Assembly (NCBI RefSeq): GCF_000321225.1 | Contig: NW_004451890.1 | Span: forward strand, 1-64,000 | Direction: 5' to 3' | DNA length: 64,000 nucleotides | Origin: Odobenus rosmarus divergens | Lineage: Eukaryota > Chordata > Mammalia > Carnivora > Odobenidae | Shown here: in pieces, positions 18,741 to 30,659 of the stretch | Layout: each line of letters opens with the position of its first letter | How positions within the stretch are numbered: the first letter of the stretch is position 1 | The notes under the pieces: model-generated | What the model saw: the letters and a program-made list of their open reading frames with translations, nothing else | What the model was told of the DNA's origin: nothing | Database searches by the model: none | Position numbers and translations under genes: made by a program

Positions 18741-21700
18741 CACATTCATGCATTAATGGGTGAACGAGTTGAACCCAGGCTTCTCAACTCCCAGTGTGCA
18801 CTGCCTTTAGCAGCTTTTGCTCTCTCTCTCGTTTTCCAAAGCCTTTCAAAATGGGGGCAATTTGCCTCTTTGCTAGGGGCTTTCTTAAAACAGGGTAGAG
18901 CTGTAGCGTACATTTCAGATCAGGAGGGTAGCAGGTATGGACACAGAGCAGGGAGGATGAACGAGTGCATTTGCACACACCACCCCAACTACCGTTGGCG
19001 CAGCAGTGTATTATTAATGGGCTGGGAAAGTGACGCTCGGAGAAGAGATGTTTGCGAATTGTCTCCTCAGATTAAAGGACCTTTGAAATGGAAAGGATTA
19101 GCCCTCTGATTGAGCCCTGCACTTTACATTTTGGACTTCTAGATGAAAAGGAACAGAAAAGAGAGGAAAAAAAAAAAAACACCACTGTGTTTTTGGAAGC
19201 TTGTGTCATTTTTTTGTTTCCCTTTCCAGCCCTCCACTTAGCCGCCCCAAAAGGCCATGATGAATGGAACCTACTACAAAGGGGAGCCGGCAGGCACACA
19301 GGGCCCGGTGCTGTTTCTGTCAGGGCGGCTCAAAGGGAAGGCAGCACCACACAGTGCATCCCCCTTTCCTCCCTAAACAAATGTTGTTTTTACCGAAGTG
19401 GTGACAGTCTGATTTAATTACAGGGAGAAAGGGAAAGGGAATGTCCATTCTGCTGGGTGGAGAAGTGAGAACCGGAATTCACCAGTCTCCGGGCCCCTTG
19501 CTCAATGATGCTTTCTGCCTTGGTTTCCCCACTGGTCAAAACAGAACCTAAGCTTTCCTAGCTATTTCAGGGGGCTGTGGAAGGACTACTTTGTACAAAT
19601 TGATTTGAGGGCAGCAAGTGTGGGAAAGGAGGGAAAGAGGCACGAGAGGGACCGTGAAGGTCAGTGGTGCCAACTTGGTGCCTTTGTTCCTGTCATTGTG
19701 AGGTGGGGATGGGGCTGAGTGAATGCGAGGGCTGGGATGTAGTTCTCCTGGGGGAGTCTTAGGGATGTGCCCAGTGCCACCTAGTCATCCCATCTCTCCA
19801 GTCATATGCAGAGATGCTTTTGCTTAGACAATACTGATAGCTAACTTCTCGAGAGCAGACCCGCTGACTTACGAAGACCTTCCTCAGGTCCTGACGGTGG
19901 GGCACCGACTTTCGACTTTGGCAAACAGGTCTTGCCTCTGGGAATTGAAGACAATGCCTCTTGGCTGAAAGCCCTCAGTCCTTCCCTCAGCGTGCAGTAG
20001 AGGGATGGTTCCACTCATTAGCTGGCGGGCCTCGTTCTCAGGGGCTGGCCTGCTCTTCTCAAGCAGCTATTGTCTCCTCTTCTGTTCAGCTGTCAACTCG
20101 TTCCCCATGGTGCCTCTGACTTCCAGCCTGAAAAGAGCCTTTTCCCGGGGGACAAGGGAGGTGAGTCCCATCCAGGGGAGTTGTAGCCCTTCCTCTGGGC
20201 CAGTGAGTGAGCAGACATCCTCCTGATGGTGGACAGTAATCTTAGCTGGCCCCTGTGGAAATAAGGAGATGGGGCGACAATAAATTGATAACTCTAACCT
20301 ATAGTTCTAGACATTTTTACAGTTGGGCAAAGAGGTTCTGTGAGGCCAGAATATGTCAGCCTAGGAGTTGCAAATATGGAACCCTACGAAAATGCACCTG
20401 GGGTTAATTGGACCATGCATTTATTTTTAGAAATTAAGCAAAACCCCGAAGATAGCCCGTAGCATCACCTAGGGGAAGTGTTAGACTAGAAGCCCAGATT
20501 TTTAGGTTCTAGTTTCAAGTCTGGATCTAAAAAATTAGCTTATGTGAATCCAACATGCTGCAAGGCTAGTGGATGATAGTAAATGGCTTGACCAGTGGGT
20601 GAGTTTAGGTGATTCTGTATCTGCTTGAAAACTGATCTGCTTGTAGACATGATGCATTTTATGGTACCTAAAAGAGTGGTAGCCTTAAATTTGGGAAATT
20701 GAGAGATTTCTCTAGACACATTTCTCACTGATGTAAAAAGTATTTACTTTGTTTGCTTTTTCGATTCCAGTTTATATTAAAACAGACTAGAAAGAGAGGA
20801 AGTAGAAAGAAAATACTGTATTTCTGTACAAATTGGAGTTTCAATTATTATTACTTCCAAACAATGAAAAATGATATATGGCACCCCCAATATCAGTCAC
20901 TCTTTCTCTTTACTCCCGGGGTGTCTCTTGTTTGGAAGTTTCCAGAAAGGACAGACTAGCTCCAGAATTGCTGCATCTGTCTTCGGGTTGCTGGTGATGG
21001 AGGCAAGCAGAAATTCTGGCTTGGGAAAGACAGAAAGGTGAAAAGTTCATGAGCTATTCAAAGCAGAAAAAATAAAAAATCGTATATCCATTAGAGGGAA
21101 GAAAGGAGGGGATTTCTAAAATTGCTAATGGGACTAATTTACCTGTTCTCCCTTGAGAGGCAGGTGGATTCTACACTTCAGGATGTTATGGATCTCTTGC
21201 ATTTTCCTGCTGTCTTATGAATTTTTTTGTCACGTGGCTTCTCTTTTCTCCTTTGTTTTCTTCTTTGGAATCCCTTTTCCTCCACCCAGACTTCTGGATA
21301 ATCAGCCCCACGATGCCAGGTGACTTGTTCCCGTTCAGCATAATTGAGTCTTCACATTTGCTTGAAACTTGGGCCCCTTCGGAGCCAGCCAAGCCTGGTA
21401 ATTAAAATGTCCCCTTCATCTTTAATTGCTTCATTTAACATCTAGTGCAATGGTTTAGGAGCACTTGTGCCCTCTGCAGCGATCGGATGTGCTCTGGATA
21501 ACTGACAAGCAGCACCTCTTGCCCTCGGCTCAGACATACCAGTCTATTTTGGGGGCTGGGCATCTTCAAATCCCAGCCCTCCTTTGACCCACTGTGCTTT
21601 TCTCACTTGTTTAGGAAATGTATTTTTAATTTTCTCTGCATTCTCGGCTGTCAAGTGGGCCAGTCCCTGTCCCAGCCCCGCACAGAGAGAGGATATGGCA

Positions 21701-21794
21701 TCTGCCAGCAAACCTTATCATCACACGGGCCATGCATTCTTACCTGAGTCAGGTGCAGGGGGATGGGGAGAAGTTCTGGGCTGGGAAGGGCAAG
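18741..21794. other. Unique sequence, ~3 kb, with candidate regulatory parts
   Basis: No interspersed repeat is recognised. 18950-19130 is repeat-free with a purine-rich tail to 19180. 19840-20160 has more CpG than its surroundings. A candidate exon at 20090-20160 is described separately. A 117-codon frame (18756-19109) shows no family. Confidence 0.45.
20090..20160 (+). other. Candidate exon (71 bp) by splice-site consensus
   Basis: A polypyrimidine-rich acceptor (TTGTCTCCTCTTCTGTTCAG, 20070-20089) is followed 71 bases later by GGGAG/GTGAGT (20160/20161), a near-ideal donor. Two of three frames are open across the interval. No protein family is recognisable in either, so a noncoding RNA exon or chance pairing of splice words are alternatives. 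Confidence 0.25.
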
Positions 21795-21945
21795 GTCAGA
21801 TGTGGAGTCTCAGCTCTACTGGTTCCAATTCTACCAGCATCTCATCATGACATTGGGCAAGTCCCTTGACTGAGCCCCCTCTGGCCCCACTTTCCTCACC
21901 ACACCAGGTGGTCATTGTGGGGACTAAGTGAGGCAAAGGAGGGAA
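21795..21945 (+). mobile_element. MIR SINE, sense, partial
   Basis: GGAGTCTCAGCTCTACTGGT, TGACATTGGGCAAGTCCCTT and TTTCCTCACCACACCAGGTG follow the sense MIR order. Confidence 0.65.
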
Positions 21946-22709
21946 GTTTGGTAATGCCTTAGAGAAATGATGAAAAACTGAAGTTGTGATTTTGGCACAA
22001 AGGCCACCTGGGATCATGATTGTGTATCCGCTGGGAGAGGGGTGATGACTGAACACCCCTAGACATGAGTTGTATGTGGCAGGAGGGGGTGATGTTGGTT
22101 GCTGGGGAAACACTGTGGCAAGAAGCCTCCAGGCCATATTCCCAACCTCCTTTTCTCTAAGCATGATTGGGTAACAGGGGTAGGTGTCTTCCTATTGGAG
22201 GGATTCTATGATGTCACAGGTGTCCTACTGAAGAAGGATGGGTAGCAGTAACTCTTGCTCATAATTTGAAGAATTGCTCAACATAGCAGGTTAGGGATAC
22301 GTTTGCTGAAATGCTTTCACATGTTAAGGAAAGTCAAGCAAAGCAACCTTAAGTATCCTTTAGGAGCAGAGGAAGTTATGTTGGTGACACTAAGCTCCTC
22401 TTTACTGAAAGTGAAGGAAAACGTCAATGTATTGCTGTGTCCGCCAGGATTTTTTAAATGAATTTAACAATGCTTTGAATCTAGTAACTTCTACCTCTTG
22501 AGCATCAAAAAGTATTAGGGCTTCCTTTTGAAATGTGTGTGTGTGTGTGTGTGCATCCATGTGTGTACCTGTGCACTTGTGGGTGGATGGGGTATGTGTA
22601 GAGGGGAATCCACCATATTCTAGGTGAGGTAAGGTGCCATGAGAAGACAACTCCAAGAACTGGACTTCCTGGATTGACCTGGTTATTTGGGGGGAAACTG
22701 ACCCTTGAT
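21946..22709. other. Unique sequence with a GT microsatellite
   Basis: Nothing is recognised apart from the GT tract at 22534. Confidence 0.4.
22534..22553. repeat. (TG)10 microsatellite
   Basis: Ten perfect TG units, followed by further imperfect TG-rich sequence to about 22590. Confidence 0.97.
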
Positions 22710-22899
22710 GATTGCCAGATGTAGCAAATAAAAATACAGGATGTTCAGTTAAATTTGAATTTCAGATAAACAATGAATTCGTTTTTAGTATATATGTATG
22801 TATGATGCAACTTTGGGACACCCATAATAAACAATTATTTGTTGTTTATCTGAAATTCAAATTTAGTTGGGCATCTTTCATTTTATGGGGCAACCCTAC
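22710..22899. mobile_element. MER53-type palindromic DNA transposon (MITE)
   Basis: A ~190-base element whose halves are inverted copies: GTTAAATTTGAATTTCAGAT near the left and ATCTGAAATTCAAATTTAGT near the right, with ATTGCCAG / CAACCC ends. It matches the nearly palindromic nonautonomous element I know as MER53. The centre is eroded (GTATATATGTATG against GGGACACCCATAATAAAC). Confidence 0.8.
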
Positions 22900-23157
22900 C
22901 TGGGATAGGGTGGTTGGTGATATCAGAGTCTATTTGGATTGTGAAGGGAGCACACAACTATTATTGTTCTTCCAAGATTTACAGTGCCTATGAGATCCAG
23001 ACACTTGAGGGTAGAAGGTTCAAGACCTTGTACCCAATCAAGTATTTTGAAAAATATTCTGCTGTATAGTTGAGAGCAATAGGTATGCTGAGAAAATCAC
23101 CTGGTTGTTCAGCACAGGGTCTCAGAATTTGTGTTTATTCAGGATCCATCTTTCTTA
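22900..23157. other. Unique sequence
   Basis: No gene or repeat is recognised in this short interval. Confidence 0.4.
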
Positions 23158-23240
23158 CCCTTTCATTTGAAAAGCATTTACTGAGCACCTACTATGATCC
23201 AGGCATTGTGTTTAGTCCCCAGGTAACTACAATAGAAAGC
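23158..23240 (-). mobile_element. L2 3' end, antisense
   Basis: CCTTTCATTTGAAAAGCATT, TACTGAGCACCTACTATGAT, CCAGGCATTGTGTTTAGTCC is the antisense L2 terminus. Confidence 0.65.
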
Positions 23241-23764
23241 CAATTGTAATACTGTGTTGTTGGACTGCTTAAGTTGCAAGGGAAAAGAACAGACACACTC
23301 AAGAAAGCTAAAAAAAAATAGAAGAATAATTTTTTTCTCTTAGATATTGCATGTTTATCTCAGATTTTCTCTAAATTTCTATTCTGTTCTCCTTTCCACC
23401 AGCCAGATTTTTCTACTTACTCATTTTTCCATATGGTCCCAAATGGCTACCCTGGTACCTAAAATTACATAGTCTTCCAGTGCCAAACCGACTTTAGTAT
23501 TGGCAAGTATCTCTATGTGTCTTAGTTTAAATCCTTGGAGAAAATTTCATTAACTAACTTGTCTTTTAGGTAGTAGTCATAAGATGCTCATCAGCTTATG
23601 GATTCATTACTTTTGTGGCGATTGTCCTCCTATGGTTCAATCAGCTATGGTCAGATGGGGGAGTGGGCAAGAAACTGCAGAATTGTCTAGTACATTCCAT
23701 TCCTTGCTTTCTCTTCTCACACATTTAGCTCTAGACATGTTTCTGCCTGAATAAATAACTATCT
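23241..23764. other. Unique sequence
   Basis: No gene or repeat is recognised. The start is A-rich (23305-23335). Confidence 0.4.
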
Positions 23765-24012
23765 TTAAAGCTCAGTAGTGAAGAGTGTAGGCTCTGGAGT
23801 CAGACTGGCTGAGTGTGAATCTTGGCTTCGCCATTTTAGTTTTATTATGTCCTTAAGAAAGCTACTTAAACCTTTCTATTGTTGAGTGTCCTCACTGATA
23901 AAATGGACATAAGGACAGCAATCACGTTGGAGAGTTGCTGCTAGAAAATACTTATAAAACACTGAGAACAGATCAGAAGGTGAATGCTTAATAAATGGGA
24001 GCTATTATTAGG
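23765..24012 (+). mobile_element. MIR SINE, sense, full length
   Basis: GAGTGTAGGCTCTGGAGTCA, GACTGGCTGAGTGTGAATCT, AAAGCTACTTAAACC, CACTGATAAAATGGACATAA and TGCTTAATAAATGGGAGCTA. Nearly every MIR block is present in order. Confidence 0.92.
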
Positions 24013-25964
24013 GGCATTGTCATATATACGGACACACGTCTGTGCCACCTCTTCCCATTAGAAGACAATGTGATGTCACGACCTGCTGTTGCATCCAGAG
24101 ACAATGTCAAAAGGGCCACTTTAATTTCCAATCTCTAGATGATGTCCATTTGTCCCCTGGTTACATTCCAGTAGACCTAAATGGAGAATTTAATCAATAT
24201 AGACTTGGAGATTCAAAACCAGAAAATTGTCATAATAAAGAAGTAGAATTAATACAAATCATCATCATGATTCCTCTGCAAAATAGGAGGAAGAAGAACA
24301 TTGTAGAACAAGTACCCCGAATTGCAGGCTAGCCCTTCAGCCTTACAATATGGGGTGTCCCTTCTGGTCTTCTAAGTATATTTGTAGGTGATGAAACATT
24401 GGCAGAGGTCTGAGTAGCCTGTGCCTCCTTCTAAGACTCATTCAGTTGGTGTATGAAAATTCCAGATCTGTTACAATAAGACTGAGCATTTAAAACATAG
24501 CCTGGCACCTTTAACGAAAAATAGCCATCTGCTCATGGGCACAGTCACAAAAAGTTTCTCTGTCCTACAAAAGTCAAATCCCATGCGACCCACACTGAAC
24601 CAAAACATGAAAACCTAAAGTTTCTGCCCCCACTGCATAGAAGCATCAACCTCTCCGTGTGTTACTTGGATTTCCAAATGAAAGTCTGGACTTACCTCAA
24701 GTTTCTCAATCAGTGCACGAATTGTTGGGGTTTTCAGGGTGATGATTGCTTTCATCCCTTAAGTTCTCACTGACTTTTGAATCAAATGAGAAGTAGAAAG
24801 TGGAAGAAAACATATGGGTCAAAATATAAGCTTTTATTTGTAATACTGGAGTTGAGAAGCTGTGGTTTGTATCTATGGTCAGACTTACTTAAAATCATTC
24901 TCTGTTGTCTGTTAATTAGGCATTAAGTAGAAGCAGAGAGTCATGAGCCTCCAGGCCCATGGCTATAAGTTCATCAGAGACCCCACCCCTCATTTGGAAA
25001 CAGGAGCAGCAGTGAGTGTGCTCACTCTGTGCGGTTTCAGAAACCCAGAAGGTGCTGAGTCAAGCAAGCCCAAGTTTCTTACTCCCGTGTTACCCATTGG
25101 ATGGTCAGTTCCATTTGCTTTGGAAAGAATCAGTTAAAGATATAGAAAGAAGAGCAGAAGTAATTTTTGCCAAAACTTTGGAAATAATTGAACTCCCTAT
25201 TTTTATGGAAAAGATAAAAACTTGGGGATGGGGAGAGGATAATTTGTTAACTTCCTTGGCAGTGTAATGAATACATTGTCCAGGTGGGGTTGCTTGGGAT
25301 CCTATGACTCCAAGACTTTGTGCTTGGTTTAGTACTGATGGGAAATGGTGCTTATGCCCTACCTGAGGCAGTGGAGATGAGCAGGTTTCTAGGGCCCTGG
25401 GTAAGAAGATGGCAGAGTCAAGGCTGGATATCAGGAAAAGGGAAGAGTACTCCCAAAGCTCTTCTGAGCCTTTCCAAGTGTCCTTCATCATTGACAAAGG
25501 GGAATGACAACACAATACCTTCCAAATTACTAGGGTTTGATAGCAGACATAGTGGGGAGTAAACATCGCCACCTGGGTTTTGTCCAATATCCAACTGTTC
25601 AACTAGCTGTTAATGAGATCTACTCTATGTTTAAGGAGTTCCCCTGCCTAGACCTCAAGAAACTTTGGTTCCATGGGAACATCATGTACCCACACACATG
25701 CACATGTACACACAGAGCATGCACGTACTAGGGAACAGAGAGCAGACTTTTAATGAAGAGGGACTTCTGAGAGGGGAACAATGCTGGTTTTGTCAAAGCA
25801 AACCATCAGGGAAGGTTTAATGGAGGTGACAACATTGCCTGATGATTTTAAATAATCTGGAAAAGAGAATGAGCATTGCAGGCTGGGAGTGGGGACAATT
25901 TGGAGAAAGAGCTAGCAAAAACATACCTTGTTATTAGGAAAGAATGAACAAAGTGCATGCGGGC

Positions 25965-26013
25965 GTGCATGTGTGTGCATGTGTGTGTGTGTGTGTGCGT
26001 GTGTGTGTGTGTG
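25965..26013. repeat. (TG)n microsatellite, imperfect
   Basis: GTGCATG units lead into a TG run broken by one TGCG. Confidence 0.95.
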
Positions 26014-27650
26014 GTGAGGAGGGGAGTAATGGAAGAGGTATGTAAGGATACCATAATGGAAATATACAAACTTTCCCCAGAGCTATAAATAAAATAAAAG
26101 CCTTGTCGTGCTTTTCCTATCTGACCTGTCTTGGGTATCTATGGGGCTGTGATCAAATTTCCCTACTTAGGGAGAACATAAATTCCACAAATGCCTTTTC
26201 TACACCCACACAGACTCTCCATACCCATTGTCAACCACAGAAAATGCCATATTAATTTGATTCAGGAGCACCTTTCATGATAGCATCTTTCCCAAACCCA
26301 TCTCCTCTTTTCTCCCTTTGATGTATCAGCCTCTAGGGACTTAGGAGGAAGCAGACCTCTCTGCAGGCTCAAGGTCCCCTTTTCCATTCCTCTCCCTCCT
26401 TCCCACTTAACACCTTCCTTCCCTTCTCCAAGTGACAATTTCAGCTCCCTTCCCCCTGTGAGAAGTACGCCTATTTGTCCTTATGTGGAGAAGAGCCTGC
26501 TCTGTGGCAGATGTTCAAGGAAGTCCACCCCATCTCTCCACACCACCTTCTCCTACCACACCCTGATAACTGTACTGTGGAAGCATCTGTGTCAGTCTCT
26601 GCAGAGTCTCTCTAACTCTGGGTTCGTCTCTTGACAGGGGTGTTGACTAATGAGAAACTGGACTTTGTGGTAGTGACCGGAAGTGAAAATCAGGGGAGAC
26701 CAGGGTGGGATGTGGTGACTAAGGAGAGCGACATGGGGGGAGGGGGATCTGAACTGCATTTTGGAAATGGGGGGGATTTTGGTTAGCTGTAGAAGGGGAG
26801 AAGGGGGTGCTTGATGGAAATTTTGATAGTGCTTGGGCCACTGATGGTACAATATTGGATGTCAGTAAAGAGTGGAAATGTATTTCCCTGCCAAGTTCTT
26901 GGCTCAAATACCTTGAGTTTTAAGGGTATCTTAAATAGGTTTCTTTCTCCTGTTTCTCATTCCCTACTGGGCTAGTCATATCACCAATATCAGGCTATAA
27001 AGACATTTCTTTCAGTAAAGAAAACTTTTCCCTAATTCTAGGGCTTTCTGAAAAGGCTGCTGGTGATCAGACCCCTCCTCTCTCTTTTCACCTCCCCAGG
27101 CTTTTTTCACCTCTCTCTCTCCAGGTTGGTGGATTCTTGTGACAAAAGAGCAAAAGGGAGCTGCTTAGGAGTTGTATACTGTGTATCTTCATCACCATCT
27201 GGGCAGGGGAAAGGTGAGAGGCTGACTCAACTCGCGGGACACCAATGGGGAAGGGCACGTGGTTGGTACGGTTTTAGGAAGGAGTGGGGCTAAATCAAGC
27301 ACATCATTTCCAAGGTGCCACCAATCAAAGTCAGCTCTCAGCAAGTCTGTGGTAAATTTTTAAAGGAATGTTTTAATGATGAAATGACCATCTTTGAAAT
27401 TATTTAGCAAGAGATTGAGTAAAATTGCCTCGTGAAAAATGTTTGGCCTCAAGTTCTTGAAAATGCCTCCTCCTCTTTGTTCCCAAACGGACAGAAGCAC
27501 AGTCTCTAATCACAGGGAACACAGCCCTCTTTCCCAGCCTGTAATTATGGTGGGGATCTGGAGAGACGCTAGTTAAGGACTCTGTCAACTTGTCCATTAA
27601 AAGAGCCGGAGATATGTGGGAGTTGTGTGTGTTTTCTTTCATTTTTCTTG

Positions 27651-27674
27651 TTTTTTTTTTTTTTTTTTTTTTTT
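27651..27674. repeat. Poly-T run (24 T)
   Basis: A 24-base T run followed by CTTTCTTTCC. No element body is recognised on either side. Confidence 0.95.
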
Positions 27675-28424
27675 CTTTCTTTCCCCTTGAAAGAGTTCAG
27701 ATCACAACCATTTCCAGAGAGGCTGAAACTTTGGCATAGATTGTCAGCGGGGGAGCAAATCATTACCAACAACTTTACAACACTTAGGAACAAAATGAAT
27801 ACAGCTTTGATTTGGAGGGGACCAAACTGACTCTGTGACCTTACTGTTTTCAAGTTTCCTGCTGATTTGGAGACTGGGTTCATGCTTGCTGTAGAGTTGC
27901 CAGGGAAAACAGAGGCGCCCGGCCTCTTGCTTTGAGGGGACAGAAAAACACACTCCAAGCTTTCATGCCTCTCTATGGAGCTAATTTATCCTCCACTCTC
28001 TTTCTTCACCTTGCTCCTGTTTCTCTTACTGATTACCAACAGTCCTCAACTTGGGGGCAATGCCAGGTTTTCAACTGAACTGTTCCTCAATGCTAGAAAA
28101 ATGGCAGTCTGAATGCCAAGGATTATTATTCAAAAGCTATTCTCCTTCTGTTCCTTTCAATGAGAACTGTTTCTATTCTAGACCCAAATGGGAGAACTCA
28201 GGCACTTGAAGAAGAAAAGGAAGGAAAAACAGGGTGATCATGAAACAGGCTAATCTGTGGTCATTCCTGGCCACGTGTTACCCAATCAGGAAACAAAATC
28301 CAATGGTGAAGGTAAAACTCTAAAATTATTTTAAGAAGTAAAAAATTAGCTAACTCATTATGAACGGGATGGAGAGCCAGCTGGGATCTTGTGGCTTACG
28401 TGATGCTTGACTTTTTTCCTTCTT

Positions 28425-28600
28425 AAAAACTTCAAGTCACTCCATGTCATCTGAGTGGCGTAGAAGCTCCTCATCCTGGTGGGATTCAGGACAACGTAAG
28501 GCATGGCCCCGTCCTGCCTTTGCAGATTAATTTCCTCCTGCTCCCCTAGCCGTACCCTGCCTGCCAGCTAGACTCTTTTCCTCATACTTCCTAGCGAGAA
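28425..28600 (+). mobile_element. L2 LINE fragment, sense
   Basis: AAACTTCAAGTCACTCCATG, AAGCTCCTCATCCTGGTGGG, AAGGCATGGCCCCGTCCTGC and CTCCTGCTCCCCTAGCCGTA match the segment of sense L2 around 'gcccctgccta'. Confidence 0.65.
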
Positions 28601-30017
28601 TCGAAGCTTACATACAAGCACAACTGGAAAAGAGACAGCAAGTGATTTCAATTCATAGTAGTCTCAAGTGACTGATATAATTTGCTGTTGTTGTTAAAAA
28701 CATGTTTTGATGGGGACCGTCGCTCTGGATAACTAAAAAAGGAAAGGGAAACGGTCCTAAAGAACGTGCAGATCTGTGGGTAACTGATGAATAAACCAGA
28801 TCACTCACAATTTAGCCTTGGGCCAAGTTGGAATTAGAGCTTCCTTAAATCGGGAGAAACTTCACATTTACCCTGCCCATTTTCCACATCCAGGCAGGTT
28901 CTGAATTCTCTAGGCAGGGCCGAGGACGCAGCTACACGAGGCTGCGTCCTACGAGCTACTCTGCTGAAGGTACTTCTGACAATCTACTTCCCGCTTTATT
29001 CATTTACTAGAGGGCTTTGATCTATATTTAAATGAAAATGCCTCAATTGTTTCTAACCTTTGTGAAAATTTTAAAGAGCAGTATTTTTCCAGAAAGAGGT
29101 GAAAAAAGAGAAACTCGAAACTTAGACACCCAAGGGGAGAAAAGAAACAAAACCTCATTTTGCCTTGAGCCCCTCCCCACCCCACCCGACCCCACAATAA
29201 TCTGATATCCCCATTTACCACAACTTGGCTGTTTGTCTGTCTTGTAGCCCTCATTGGCTATGCTTCCATCCTTCTGTCAAGTCCCCACTCCCAATTCAAT
29301 TTCAAATTGAACTCCCTCCCACTTTCCTTACTCTTGCCCAGAGGAGATGGAGAACAGCTGGTCACCATCTTCCGTATGATAACCCTTCATATGGTGTAAT
29401 TTTATTTCCTTAAATTAATGACAGCGTGTTGGGTGCCTTCCATCCCAGACACATTTTAATAGATGTTTTTAACATACGGAGGGCTGAGGGAGAGAAAACA
29501 ATGCCTCTGTCGTGTTTGGGCACATCCTAGATTTGAACATGGCTAAGTCTGAACAAAGCTGGTGTCTTCTGATTGGAGACAAAATTGAGAGGAATTTGCA
29601 GCACCGCCCGCCCCCGTGAGCAGTCAGGATGGCGTAACCCTGGGCGATGTGCCTTTGGATGAGGTAGGATGGATTGTGTAACTCCAAAACCTAGGTAATC
29701 ATTTGAGATCAATTATTTACTAACTTGATAATATTATTGCCATGATAGAGGAGCCCTGTAGTGAGAAAAAAATCATTCTCCACTTCCTACTCGACAGCAT
29801 TTTCTTCTCGCAAGGCAGGAAAAATTAGCATTTGGGTGGGTTTGAGCTCCTCACAGAGCCCTGCTCACAGCTGCGGCAGTATTGGGGAGTGGGCTGGTAT
29901 ACTTAGGGAAATGCATGTGTCTCAAGGATTTTTTCAATGGTTCCCCAAGCTTGAAATCTTGGAATTCTACTGCCCCTTCATCTCACTACATACATTTATC
30001 AAAGTCTTTGAACCTAT
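28601..30017. other. Unique sequence with candidate regulatory parts
   Basis: No repeats are recognised except the short hairpin at 28923. Part 28680-29480 is a repeat-free mosaic of AT-rich and conserved-looking words; homeodomain-type cores occur at 29410-29420 (TTAAATTAATGAC). No gene is recognised. Confidence 0.4.
28923..28950. repeat. Perfect GC-rich inverted repeat (hairpin)
   Basis: AGGACGCAGC (28923-28932), 8-base loop TACACGAG, then GCTGCGTCCT (28941-28950). The 10-base arms pair perfectly and carry CpGs. No U-rich run follows, so it is not a bacterial-type terminator; its role is unknown. Confidence 0.9.
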
Positions 30018-30235
30018 CTGCTGTGGACTGACTGAATGTTTGTGTCCCCCACAGGCTGTTTGGGGGTACAGCTAGAAGATGGCTGTCTATGAACTAGGAT
30101 CTAGGTTCTCACCAGAGCCCAACCACGCTGGCCCCCTGACCTTGGATGTCCAGCTGCCAGAATGGTGAGAAAGAAATTTCTGTTGTTTATAAGCTACCTA
30201 GTCTATAGTTCCTTGTGAGACCAGCTGGGATAGAC
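30018..30235 (+). mobile_element. MaLR LTR with large internal deletion
   Basis: It starts CTGTGGACTGACTGAATGTT, TGTGTCCCCCACAGG and jumps to GATGGCTGTCTATGAACTAG, ends TTTCTGTTGTTTATAAGCTA, CCTAGTCTATAGTTCCTTGT. The LTR start and end are present, but roughly the middle 150 bases of the usual ~370 are missing. Confidence 0.75.
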
Positions 30236-30339
30236 TAGCACTGCACCTTTCCAGAATTACCCATTTCTTCCCATTCCCACAGCTACAACCTTTCACCAGG
30301 TTTTCATCATTTTGCTTCTGGACGTTTAGTAGCTTCATT

Positions 30340-30465
30340 CAGGTCTCCCATTCTCTGAGATATTTTTCTTTGGTTTTCGTTTTCCCTCTTTTTCTCTTTC
30401 CCTCTTCTTCCTTTCTCTTTTTTCTTGCCCTCTGTCTCTTTTGCTTCTTTCTTTTTGCTTAAAGC
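30340..30465. repeat. CT-rich low-complexity tract
   Basis: TTTTC/CTTTC/CTCTT units on the plus strand, giving a charged Lys/Arg/Glu frame on the minus strand that is not a real protein. Confidence 0.85.
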
Positions 30466-30479
30466 AGATTCTGGTTGTA

Positions 30480-30645
30480 TCATTTTCTGGCCAAAGTGTG
30501 GGCTGCAGGGTTTGTATCGCGGGCCCTCCAGTGACTAGCTGAGTGATCTTGGGCAAATTATTGAATCTCTCTTTGCCTCTATTTTCTCATCTGTATGATG
30601 AAGAGGTTGAAGATGGACCCTCTACGGAAACTTAGAGCTCTAATT
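30480..30645 (+). mobile_element. MIR SINE, sense
   Basis: CAGTGACTAGCTGAGTGATC, TTGGGCAAATTATTGAATCT and CTCTTTGCCTCTATTTTCTC, ATCTGTATGATGAAGAGG follow the sense MIR order. Confidence 0.8.
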
Positions 30646-30659
30646 TTCTGAAAATAGCT

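Larger units (their letters stand above)
24013..28424. other. Unique sequence, ~4.4 kb, no supportable gene
   Basis: Only simple repeats (25965 and 27651) stand out. A 96-codon frame at 24042-24332 and a 165-codon minus frame at 25105-25602 were inspected. Neither has a signal peptide, cysteine or zinc-finger pattern or recognised motif. A GC-poor part at 24100-24330 and 27300-27960 could be conserved noncoding sequence. Confidence 0.45.

Noticed and set aside
24042..24332. 96-codon frame as a small gene
   Set aside because: It looked more protein-like than most but has no homology I can name, no splice or promoter support, and starts right after a MIR.
25105..25602. 165-codon minus-strand open frame
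   Set aside because: Overlapping plus-strand frames of similar quality exist and the translation has no recognisable pattern.
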